Part shown: piece after piece, positions 45,207 through 56,311 of the stretch
Layout: each line of letters opens with the position of its first letter
Position numbering within the stretch: the stretch's first letter is position 1
Assembly: GCF_003369915.1 (NCBI RefSeq)
Contig: NW_022881614.1
Coordinates: forward strand, 18,454,336-18,518,335
Origin: Drosophila miranda
Taxonomy: Eukaryota; Arthropoda; Insecta; Diptera; Drosophilidae
Length of the DNA: 64,000 nt
Direction: 5' to 3'
The notes under the pieces: generated by a model
What the model was told of the DNA's origin: nothing
The model's database searches: none
What the model saw: the letters and a program-made list of their open reading frames with translations, nothing else
Translations under genes and position numbers: made by a program

Positions 45207-48200
45207 ATGAAATTCCACAAGTGTTCCACCAACTGCCATAAAATGTCGGTCAGCAATCACCTCAATCTAAATCCGAATCCAGCACAGCAGCAGACACACC
45301 AGCAGCACAAACGAAAATGTCGGGATCGGAGTCACAGTCAAATCCACATCCACAGCCACAGCCACAGGAGCAGGCTGCTCATGGCCGTGGCCGTGGCCCT
45401 CAGCATCATCTCACCCGCCCTCTCAGCCCAGACGCTGCCGGATAACAACAACTACACCGGCGACAATCGAAAGCCCGCCTTCAAGAACTGCGCGGGCTAT
45501 GCGCCTTCCGTGAAGGAGGAGCAGCTCGAAAACACCTGCGTCTTCATGGTGCAGGCTACGGATCCCGATCCCAACCAGGAGATACGCTACAGTATCGTCC
45601 AGTCGCGCTCCGAACGACCCAAGTTCTTCATAAACCCCACCACGGGCGTCGTTGTCACCGGCCACACCTTCGATCGGGACGAGCCCATCCACGAGAAGTT
45701 CGTGTTTGTCACCGTCCAGGCCACGGACAACGGCCTGCCGCCGCTCGACGATGTCTGCACCTTCAACGTGACCATCGAGGACATCAACGACAATCCCCCG
45801 GTGTTCAACAAGGCGCGCTACGACGAGTCCATGTCGGAAAATGCACAGGTAAGTGTGGACGACTCGAACTGTCCCGCACAACGGAGGACCAAGCACGCGG
45901 ACCCTGGATTACTGCCGCTTGGTCTTTTCCTTCACTCTTTGTGTGCGACGGTCCACGAGTGACGTCATGCCACCGCCCCCCTTGAATGATGTCATGATAT
46001 TTAAGCAACAATTTAATTGGCTTAGTGGCAATTTATGGGTCATTGCCTTTGTCGCCTATCCGTCGCCCACCTGCCCCCACACACACATACACATCACAGA
46101 GGCTCCCGCGACTTCCAGCGATAATTAACAGCTCCGTGGGCTCTGCGTTCTTCGGGCGAACACATCTTGGGCGGAACAAGTTTTCCTGGCAGCAACAAGC
46201 AGCGTAGGAGGCCTTCAGACGGGTTTGAGTTCGCCTTTTCTCTCTGTTTTTCCACTAGTTTTCGCACGACGGAAAAACTCTCGCCAGGCAATGGAAAAGC
46301 TTAGTGGAAGCGAGAATAACGAATTGGTGTCCATGTACAGTTTGTCCGCAAAGTTTTGTGATACAATACAAGAAACCTGTGAAAATTCCCTTATATTCTG
46401 GATAGTTTCTTATTCTATGCCGAGCCATAAATCTTGAGAATCTTTTTTGAAACACATGTTCCCCGAGGGGAATTAATGGGATCCACAAATATATATTATT
46501 CCAGGAAATTATCTCAAGCTTATGGAATGGAATACAATTTCCGCCAGCCAGTGGTGCCATACAAATCGTTCGGGGGAGAACCCCATTTCCCCGTTTCCAT
46601 TCCGCTTTCATTTCTGTGTAGTATTTTTAGAAAAGCTCTCTGAAAGCCGAGCATTTTCCTTTTAAAGGTTTCAGCTTAGGTTGCACTTTTGGTCAGGAGG
46701 GAAGCGCAGTGGATTTCGCGAAGGAAAGATGTGCCTATTCCTGATTTGGGCAAACTTGCAGGAAAGTGAGGTTTAGAGAGAGACCCCGTCCCCCTTAAAC
46801 GTCTTTGTGATATTGTTCGAGGCCTTATACCCCATGTCTTTTAATTGCAGCCCGACGCGGTGATCATGTCGATCAGTGCCAGCGACTTTGATGACCGCAA
46901 CAACAGCATCATCGAGTACGAGATACTGCGGGAGCGCGGCTTTCAGTACTTTAAGATCGACAGGGAGTCGGGGATCATCTATCTGAATCGACCGATTGAC
47001 AAGCGACCCGGACAGTCGTACACGATCAATGTGAGGGCGTACAACATAGTGCCGGATCAGCCGCAAGACGCCCAGATCGAAGTGCGGATACGTATTGTGG
47101 AGTCCTCGATCAAGCCACCCACCTTTGTGGACCCCATCGATACGCCCATCTACCTGAAAGAGGACCTCAAGAACTTCTCGCAGGCCATAGCCACGCTGAC
47201 GGCTGTCTCCAACATGCCGGACAAGCCTGAGGTGATCTTCGAGCTGATCACCGGCCGCACGGAGCAGACAAACGGCAAGAACACGTTCGTCTTCAATCAG
47301 CTCGGCAACGAGGTGACCATCAGCCTGGGCAAGCACCTCGACTACGAGGCCATCACGGACTACACCCTCACGATGAGTGTGCGCAACACCTTCGAGCTGG
47401 GGGCCGAGCACCAGATCAAGATCAAGGTCGAGGACGTCAACGACAACATTCCCTACTTCACCGAGGTCAAGTCGGGCACCATTCTCGAGAACGAGCCGCC
47501 GGGCACGCCCGTGATGCAGGTGCGCGCCTTCGACATGGATGGGACGGCGGCCAACAACATTGTGTCCTTCGAGCTGGCGGACAATCGGGATTTCTTCGCC
47601 ATCGATCGGCACACGGGCAACATTACGGCCCTCACGACATTCGATCGGGAGGAGCGCGACTTCTACAACGTGAAGGTGATCGCCAGCGACAGCTCCCCGT
47701 CGAGCCTTTTCGACAACGGGGAGCCCAATCGGGGCCACCAGGTGTTCCGGATCTCCATTGGCGACAAGAACGATCACAAGCCGCACTTCCAGCAGACCAA
47801 GTATCTGGCGGACAAGCTGCTCGAGGATGCAAACACCAATTACGAGGTGATTGAGGTGATGGCCGAGGACGAGGACAACGCCTCGCAGATCCTATACAGC
47901 ATCGAGAGCGGCAACGTGGGCGACGCCTTCAAGATTGGCCTGAAGACGGGCAAGATCACGGTGAACCAGCGCCTGGACTACGAATCGATCACCGAATACG
48001 ATCTGAAGGTGCGAGCCTTCGACGGGATCTACGACGACTACGCCACGGGGGTGATCAAAATCGAGGATGTGAACGACAATCCGCCGGTGTTCAAGCAGGA
48101 CTACAGCATCACCATCCAGGAGGAGCGAGCCTTCGACAACTGCATCCTGACGATCGAGGCATACGATCCGGACATCAAGGATCGCACAGCAGACCAGCAC

Positions 48201-50747
48201 ATTGTCTACTCGATTGTGAAGGACGACTACAAGAAGCTGCTGACCATCGACAACAGCGGCTGCCTGCGGCTCATCCAGCCCCTGGACCGCGATCCGCCCA
48301 ACGGCCACAATAACTGGCAGATTCTGATCTCCGCCAGCGACGAGGACGGCGTGGGCACCACCCTCAAGTCGGTGAAGGCGGTGACCATCACCCTGCAGGA
48401 CATCAACGACAATGCCCCCTTCCTGGTCAACGAAATGCCAGTGAAGTGGCCCGAGAACCGAAATCCCGGCCAGGTCGTCCAGCTGCAGTCGAACGACTTT
48501 GACGACGTCCAGAACGGTCCGCCGTACACCTACGGCATCGACAGCGAAGCCTCGCCCGACATCAAGACCAAGTTCAGCATCGACAACGACTACCTCTTCG
48601 CCAACGTGATGTTCGACCGGGAGGAGCAGAAGGAGGACTACATACCCATACGCATCAGCGACTCGGGGGTGCCACGGCAGAGTGCCGTGAGCATACTGCA
48701 CCTGATCATCGGCGATGTGAACGACAATGCCATGACTGAGGGCTCCTCCCGCATCTTCATCTACAACTACAAGGGCGAGGCGCCCGACACGGACATCGGG
48801 CGGGGGTTTGTCGACGATCTGGACGACTGGGATCTGGAGGACAAGAGCTTCAAGTGGAAGAACGACATCTCCCACGATCAGTTCCGCCTTAATCCCAGCA
48901 CGGGCATGATCACCATGCTCCAGCACACCGGCGAGGGGGAGTACGTGCTGGAGTTCACGGTCGATGAGGAGTCCACCTATATACCCTACCACTCGGTGGA
49001 TGCCGACGTCACGGTGGTCATCCGGGAGCTGCCGGAAGAGGCGGTGGACAAGAGCGGCAGCATCCGCTTCATCAATATCACCAAGGAGGAGTTCATCTAC
49101 GTGCCCCGGGACATGCAGTCCCCGGAGGCCCTATCCCTGAAGGACCGCCTCCAGCACTCGCTGTCGAAGCTCTTCAACACCTCTGTGTCCAATGTGGACG
49201 TCTTCACGGTGCTCCAGAACGAGAACAACACGCTGGACGTGCGCTACTCCGCCCACGGATCGCCGTACCTCTCGCCCGAGAAGCTCAACGGAATGGTGGC
49301 TCAGAATCAGCAGCGGCTGGAGAACGAGCTCGATCTCCAGATGCTGATGGTCAACATCGACGAGTGCCTGATCGAGCGGCTCAAGTGCGAGAGCTCCTGC
49401 ACAAACGAGCTGCACAAGAGCTCGGTTCCCTACATGATCTACTTGAACACCACCTCCTTCGTGGGCGTCAATGCCTTCGTGCAGGCGCAGTGTGTGTGCG
49501 AGGCGCTGCTGTTGAACCACTGCCTGAACGGCGGGACTCCGCGCTACGGGGAGAACGATGTCTGCGACTGCATCGACGGCTTCACCGGGCCCCACTGCGA
49601 GCTCGTATCGGTGGCTTTCTACGGCAGCGGCTACGCCTTCTACGAGCCCATATCCGCCTGCGACAACACGAAGATCAGTCTGGAGATCACACCACAGGTC
49701 GACCAGGGCCTGATCATGTACCTGGGGCCCCTCAACTGCAATCCTCTGCTGCCGCTGTCCGACTTCCTGGCCCTCGAGCTGGAGAAGGGCTATCCCGTGC
49801 TGACGGTGGACTACGGCTCGGGCGGCATACGTATCAAGCACCAGCACATACGGATGGTGGCCGATCGCTCCTACCAGCTGGACATCATCCTGCAGCGCAC
49901 CAGTATCGAGATGACCGTGGACAACTGCCGCCTGTCCACCTGCATGAGCCTGGGCGCCCCACAGGGGCCCAACGAGTTCCTCAACGTGAACGCGCCTCTG
50001 CAGCTGGGCGGCAGTCCCGTCGATCTGGCGCAGCTCGGACGGCAGCTCAACTGGACGCATGTGCCCACCCAGCAGGGATTCTTCGGTTGCGTGCGCAACC
50101 TGACGATCAACGAGCACCCCTACAACCTGGGAATGCCCTCGGTCTTCCGAAACATTGACAGCGGCTGTCAGCAGTCGGTGGCGGTGGCCTTCAGCTTCGG
50201 CATCGATCGGAACTTCATTATTGCTATCATCGCGCTGCTGCTGATCATCCTTCTGGCCGTGGTGGTGCAGAAAAAGCAGAAGAACGGCTGGCACGAGAAG
50301 GACATCGACGACATACGGGAGACGATCATCAACTACGAGGACGAGGGCGGCGGCGAGCGGGACACGGACTACGACCTGAACGTCCTGCGCACCCAGCCCT
50401 TTTACGAGGAGAAGCTCTACAAGGATCCCCACGCCCTGCAGTCGGGCATGGGTCGGGATCCAAACGACATACCCGACATCGGGGACTTCCTGGGCGACAA
50501 GAAGGAGAACTGCGACCGCGACTCCGGCGGCCTCACCGTCGACGATGTGCGCCACTACGCCTACGAGGGCGACGGCAACTCCGACGGCAGTCTGTCCAGC
50601 CTGGCCTCCTGCACCGACGACGGCGATCTCAATTTCGATTATCTGTCCAACTTTGGACCGCGCTTCCGCAAGCTGGCTGACATGTACGGCGAGGAGCCCT
50701 CCGACGCCGACTCCAATGTGGACGACGAGCAGGGCTGGCGGATCTAG
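45207..50747 (+). CDS. shg: DE-cadherin (shotgun)
   Basis: Exons 45207-45848 and 46851-50747 (phase 0, CAG|CCC) give 1512 codons plus stop, close to the known length of about 1507. Order: signal peptide after a His/Arg-rich N-terminus (about residues 55-75), seven cadherin repeats marked by DIND/DVND linkers, the insect NC region, an EGF module (CLNGGTPRYG..CDC), a LamG domain, a membrane segment of about 18 hydrophobic residues near 1335-1352, and a cytoplasmic tail with the p120-binding EKDIDDIRETIINYEDEGGG and the Armadillo-binding SDGSLSSLAS..DYLSNFGPRF. It mediates homophilic adhesion at adherens junctions. No disabling lesion is seen. The alternative pA word near 51551 has changed (AATAAG), and the 3' half is tandemly duplicated downstream. 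Confidence 0.96.
45849..46850 (+). other. shg: shg intron 1
   Basis: A 1-kb intron with GTAAGT donor and TTTTAATTGCAG acceptor, separating the first extracellular repeat from the rest. I see no other feature in it. Confidence 0.85.
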
Positions 50748-51740
50748 GAGAAAAAGATGACGTAGAAATGCAAAAGACTTTTTATACGCTAAGAATTGTA
50801 TGGATACTGACTGGTGTGGAGAGGAGGATGTGCAGGGGGACCGGGTGCCGGCCTAGCCGGGCCCAAAGTCTCCTCAAGAGCTACACATCTGTATGTACAA
50901 GAAGTATATATAGCCCATTTTTTTTTATATAGAAGAGTGGAAAGGGAAGGGGCACGTTGAGGACACGTTTTTGTTTTCTGTTTTGTAAATGCAAAAAGTG
51001 ATCTTGATCTTACGTAAGCGTAACTTTATCTACATATATCTAGACTAGACCATAATCCTAAACCTAAGCAACTGCGAACAAAACACAAATTTATGCAGAG
51101 TGCAGTGTATTCATTAACAAAATCAAGAAGAAATCGATCCCAATTGGAGGAGGAAACAAAATATTCCTATGAAGCGAATTCAGAAACAAATTGCATTTTA
51201 CTTTACATATTCCCAACATTAGTCCGTAGTTTATCTGATAGTTTATTATCACATCCCATACATGATTTCAAGACAAACAAAACACTTCATTATATCAAAA
51301 GTTGAACTCAATTTGATAGACAAGTTGATAAACTAAGCTAAATATTATCCTAACCTAACCGTTTACGTATATCAGCATAAGTTCTTAGGGTTGTCGTTGT
51401 CCCCTAGTACTACGTGTATAAATCAGCTTAAACATAAATCTAAATCTAAATCGAATCGATCTAGCGCGAGAGAACGGAGTACCGATTGTGCAGCCTATAT
51501 CCATGCTATATAGGCATGGAAATATAGTTTATATTTATAAGAAAATGTTCAATAAGTCTTATACCATAAGGGGGAACCCCTACTTTTTACATGCCAAGGC
51601 GAATCAATATTAAAGAAACAATTTATTTATAACCGAGGATAGTACGTACTATATTAAACAAATGCATATCATTTACAAACCAACGAGAAAGCCACACAAA
51701 CACACACACAATAATTGTGTAAAAAAAAAAACAAAAATAA
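50748..51740 (+). other. shg 3' UTR and downstream DNA
   Basis: Matches 56312-57342. At 51551-51556 the sequence is AATAAG where copy 2 has the polyadenylation signal AATAAA (57114-57119), and about 50 bp after it are deleted. It has no coding potential. Confidence 0.75.
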
Positions 51741-52859
51741 CGAGGGGGAACGTTGTGAGTTGCTGCGGACACCGCAACTCTACAGTTATACCCGATACTA
51801 AGTCAGTATGTCTCTCCTCCGGCAGACGCCGCTAATATTAAACGACACGACAAGAAGTGCGTGCGAGAGAGACAGAAAATCAGTCTGAGCGTGACGTCGG
51901 GTGCTGCGTAGCCAGTGCAAATTGATTTGTTCCTTTTGGCTATAAAAATGATCTGATCTGATCCAGATTCAGCAATCTGATATATATGATCATTATCTAT
52001 GCTTCTGCGTTTTTAGTTTTCTCGTATCCTCAATATTGTGGATGCAACAGATTTTCGTCCTTTGTGGGGGCGGAAGGGGGTGGGGCGAAATTTTGAGATA
52101 TACGTTTTATAGTGAGATCTAACAGGAGTGCGGATACCAAATTTGGTTACTCTAGCCTTAATAGTCTCTGAGATTTGTGAATATCCCCAGATTTTCATCC
52201 TTTGCGGGGGCGGAAAGGGGTGTGGCGAAATTTTGAAACAAACTCGTCTCGGTCCGATATATTAGGAGTGTGGATACCAAATTTGGTTGCTCTAGCTTTT
52301 ATAGTCTCTGAGATCTAGGCGCTAATGTTTTACTCTAAGCAAAGCCGGCTATGCTACGTGTGTGTTAGAGAGAGACAGGGCGAGAAAAAATTATATTGTT
52401 TTCTTGATTCTGGCTATAATAATTATACGATCTGGTTCAGATTTTGCACTCTAGAAGATATAGCCATCTTCTACGATTCTTCGTTTTTAGTTTTCTCGTA
52501 TCGTCGAAATTGTGGATGCCACAGATTTTCGCCCTTTGTGGGGGCGGAAGGGGCGGGGCAAAGTTTTGAAATATTCTTGTAGCAGTGACATATCACAGAA
52601 GTCTGGATCCAAAACATCGTTGCTCTCGCTCTTATAGTCTTTGAGCACTAGGCGCTGAAGGGGACGGACAGACGGACAGACGGACGGACGGACAGACGGA
52701 CAGACACAGACAGACAGGCTCAATCGACTCGGCTATTGATGCTGATCAAGAATATATATACTTTATGGGGTCGGAAACGATTCCTTTTGGACGTTACACA
52801 CATCCACTTTTACCACAAATCTAATATACCCCAATACTCATTTTGAGTATCGGGTATAA
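51741..52859 (+). mobile_element. DINE-1 / Helentron-associated element, copy 4
   Basis: A complete element of about 1119 bp from CGAGGGGGAACG to CGGGTATAA, with three internal modules (about 52036-52172, 52173-52314, 52510-52658) and a GACGGACA/GACAGACA microsatellite (52664-52717). The corresponding place in copy 2 of the duplication (about 57341-57350) lacks it, and the joined flanks restore the empty sequence exactly, with no target duplication. Confidence 0.93.
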
Positions 52860-53822
52860 AAATAATAAAATCGAAACATAGTCCCTCTTGTGTTATTCAG
52901 TTTGGCGGGTGAGAGATAAGCGCGAATGCGGATGCAATGGAGTGCTTATTGGAAATCGTGGATTAAATACCCTACAAGTCGGAACAACAGCTGGTTTAAG
53001 GGGCTCTAGGGCACTCCACGTAGAACATAACAAATGGAAGTGCTCCACACTAGACAAGTACCTAATACGTACATACATACGGTACCGGACTACTGGATAC
53101 GTGGTGGTACATAGAGTATGCTCCGCTGGTTAATTGGTAAGCCATTGGCTGAGGGGGCACAGTCGTTGTTGGAGGAAAAGCGTCATTATCTTATCAGCGG
53201 AAAGTAGGTTACGCTTGCCTTTTGGATTTGTCCGTCCATCGCCCGTCGCCCGACAGTTCGGTTTGAACAAATCGATTGCGGCACAAGTCAATGAACAAAA
53301 TTGGAGCAGTTCACGGGTAAATAAGCGGCAAATGGAAAATGGAAAAATTCTTGTTGTGTGTCTGTGTATCTGTTGGAGCAGGTGCTGCAGCTGCATCTCC
53401 CTACATACGGGTATAACATCCGTTGCTGTTGAACTAAGATTAGCATGACTGATATGTCAGGAGTCGGCCCAGAGATCGCCACTGTAATGGCTTAGACATA
53501 CATTTGTGGGAGCAGCTGCATCAGGGACTGTCCGGCATTGCAGCTGTCGAATGAGGCTACTCTTGGAAGCTGCAAGATCTTCTCTACTTTGAAGTAAAAG
53601 AGTTGCAGATTCAGTGTCAGAAATCAGTTCCTTCAAGTTACTTTTCAATAGACTCTTGTACAATATTTTTTATTCATACAAAACTCCACAAAAAACCCAT
53701 CCACCCACTTCAACTTTTTGAACAAGATCCATTGGAATCGACATGGATGAATGTCAAGGGTCTATCAAATACTGAAATTTCAAATCAATTCAATGCATTC
53801 TCAAGTACAACAGCATATTTCG
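52860..53822 (+). other. Duplicated intergenic DNA, copy 1
   Basis: Matches about 57351-58311. Short open frames such as 53134-53448 are shared by both copies but show no family motif. The last 200 bp supply the upstream part of the chimeric shg frame. Confidence 0.6.
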
Positions 53823-56311
53823 GCTACCTGCGGCTCATTCAGCCCCTGGACCGCGATCCGCCCAACGGCTACAGGAACTGGCAGATTCTGATCTCCGCCA
53901 GCGACGAGGACGGCGTGGGCACCACCTTCAAGTCGGTGAAGGCGGTGACCATCACCCTGCAGGACATCAACGACAATGCCCCCTTCCTGGTCAACGAAAT
54001 GCCAGTGAAGTGGCCCGAGAACCGAAATCCCGGCCAGGTCGTCCAGCTGCAGTCGAACGACTTTGACGACGTCCAGAACGGTCCGCCGTACACCTACGGC
54101 ATCGACAGCGAAGCCTCGCCCGACATCAAGACCAAGTTCAGCATCGACAACGACTACCTCTTCGCCAACGTGATGTTCGACCGGGAGGAGCAGAAGGAGA
54201 ACTACATCCCCATACGCATCAGCGACTCGGGGGTGCCACGGCAGAGTGCCGTGAGCATACTGCACCTGATCATCGGCGATGTGAACGACAATGCCATGAC
54301 GGAGGGCTCCTCCCGCATCTTCATCTACAACTACAAGGGCGAGGCGCCCGACACGGACATCGGGCGGGTGTTTGTCGACGATCTGGACGACTGGGATCTG
54401 GAGGACAAGAGCTTCAAGTGGAAGAACGACATCTCCCACGATCAGTTCCGCCTGAATCCCAGCACGGGCATGATCACCATGCTCCAGCACACCGGCGAGG
54501 GGGAGTACGTGCTGGAGTTCACGGTCGATGAGGAGTCCACCTATATACCCTACCACTCGGTGGATGCCGACGTCACGGTGGTCATCCGGGAGCTGCCGGA
54601 AGAGGCGGTGGACAAGAGCGGCAGCATCCGCTTCATCAATATCACCAAGGAGGAGTTCATCTACGTGCCCCGGGACATGCAGTCCCCGGAGGCCCTATCC
54701 CTGAAGGACAGCCTCCAGCACTCGCTGTCGAAGCTCTTCAACACCTCTGTGTCCAATGTGGACGTCTTCACGGTGCTCCAGAACGAGAACAACACGCTGG
54801 ACGTGCGCTACTCCGACCACGGATCGCCGTACTACTCGCCCGAGAAGCTCAACGGAATGGTGGCTCAGAATCAGCAGCGGCTGGAGAACGAGCTCGATCT
54901 CCAGATGCTGATGGTCAACATCGACGAGTGCCTGATCGAGCGGCTCAAGTGCGAGAGCTCCTGCACAAACGAGCTGCACAAGAGCTCGGTTCCCTACATG
55001 ATCTACTCGAACACCACCTCCTTCGTGGGCGTCAATGCCTTCGTGCAGGCGCAGTGTGTGTGCGAGGCGCTGCTGTTGAACCACTGCCTGAACGGCGGGA
55101 CTCCGCGCTACGGGGAGAACGATGTCTGCGACTGCATCGACGACTTCACCGGGCCCCACTGCGAGCTCGTATCGGTGGCTTTCTACGGCAGCGGCTACGC
55201 CTTCTACGAGCCCATATCCGCCTGCGACAACACGAAGATCAGTCTGGAGATCACACCACAGGTCGACCAGGGCCTGATCATGTACCTGGGGCCCCTCAAC
55301 TACAATCCTCTGCTGCCGCTGTCCGACTTCCTGGCCCTCGAGCTGGAGAAGTGCTATCCCGTGCTGACGGTGGACTACGGCTCGGGCGGCATACGTATCA
55401 AGCACCAGCACATACGGATGGTGGCCGATCGCTCCTACCAGCTGGACATCATCCTGCAGCGCACCAGCATCGAGATGACCGTGGACAACTGCCGCCTGTC
55501 CACCTGCATGAGCCTGGGCGCCCCACAGGGGCCCAACGAGTTCCTCAACGTGAACGCGCCCCTGCAGCTGGGCGGCAGTCCCGTCGATCTGGCGCAGCTC
55601 GGACGGCAGCTCAACTGGACGCATGTGCCCACCCAGCAGGGATTCTTCGGTTGCGTGCGCAACCTGACGATCAACGAGCACACCTACAACCTGGGAATGC
55701 CCTCGGTCTTCCGAAACATTGACAGCGGCTGTCAGCAGTCGGTGGCGGTGGCCTTCAGCTTCGGCATCGATCGGAACTTCATTGTTGCTATCATCGCGCT
55801 GCTGCTGATCATCCTTCTGGCCGTGGTGGTGCAGAAAAAGCAGAAGAACGGCTGGCACGAGAAGGACATCGACGACATACGGGAGACGATCATCAACTAC
55901 GAGGACGAGGGCGGCGGCGAGCGGGACACGGACTACGACCTGAACGTCCTGCGCACCCAGCCCTTCTACGAGGAGAAGCTCTACAAGGATCCCCACGCCC
56001 TGCAGTCGGGCAGGGGTCGGGATCCCAACGACATACCCGACATCGGGGACTTCCTGGGCGACAAGAAGGAGAACTGCGACCGCGACTCCGGCGGCCTCAC
56101 CGTCGACGATGTGCGCCACTACGCCTACGAGGGCGACGGCAACTCCGACGGCAGTCTGTCCAGCCTGGCCTCCGGCACCGACGACGGCGATCTCAATTTC
56201 GATTATCTGTCCAACTTTGGACCGCGCTTCCGCAAGCTGGCTGACATGTACGGCGAGGAGCCCTCCGACACCGACTCCAATGTGGACGACGAGCAGGGCT
56301 GGCGGATCTAG
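53747..56311 (+). pseudogene. Partial shg duplicate fused to intergenic sequence (open frame)
   Basis: From the first in-frame ATG (53747) the frame runs 854 codons: about 25 residues of former intergenic origin, then shg residues from about 683 to the end (partial sixth repeat, last repeat, NC region, EGF, LamG, membrane segment, full cytoplasmic tail). No stop or frameshift occurs. There is no signal peptide and no shg promoter, so expression is doubtful; the membrane segment alone might insert. About 17 amino-acid differences and about 8 silent differences separate it from the intact gene. One of them, Gly to Asp in the CDCIDxF motif of the EGF module, hits a highly conserved position; another changes SLASC to SLASG in the Armadillo-binding tail. 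It is best read as a pseudogene or a nascent chimera. Confidence 0.85.

Larger units (their letters stand above)
48259..53822 (+). repeat. Tandem duplication, copy 1 (contains shg 3' half)
   Basis: Covers the shg coding sequence from about residue 683, its 3' UTR and downstream DNA up to 53822. It is nearly identical to 53823-58311 after subtracting the DINE-1 insertion (51741-52859). Relative to copy 2 it lacks about 50 bp near 51555. Confidence 0.95.

Noticed and set aside
49364-50158. 264-codon +1-shifted frame within shg
   Set aside because: Arg/Pro-rich shadow of the real reading frame, kept in the duplicate only because the DNA is duplicated.
49131-50555. 474-codon antisense open frame over shg (and its twin at 54695-56119)
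   Set aside because: It mirrors the GC-rich third positions of shg, shows no domain, and is Val/Leu-rich low complexity; a shadow frame.
53134-53448. 104-codon frame present in both duplication copies
   Set aside because: Identity between copies comes from recent duplication and is not evidence of selection; no motif.
53823-56311. Second copy as an ordinary full paralogue such as CadN2
   Set aside because: It is nearly identical to shg, starts mid-repeat at a duplication junction and lacks the N-terminal half.
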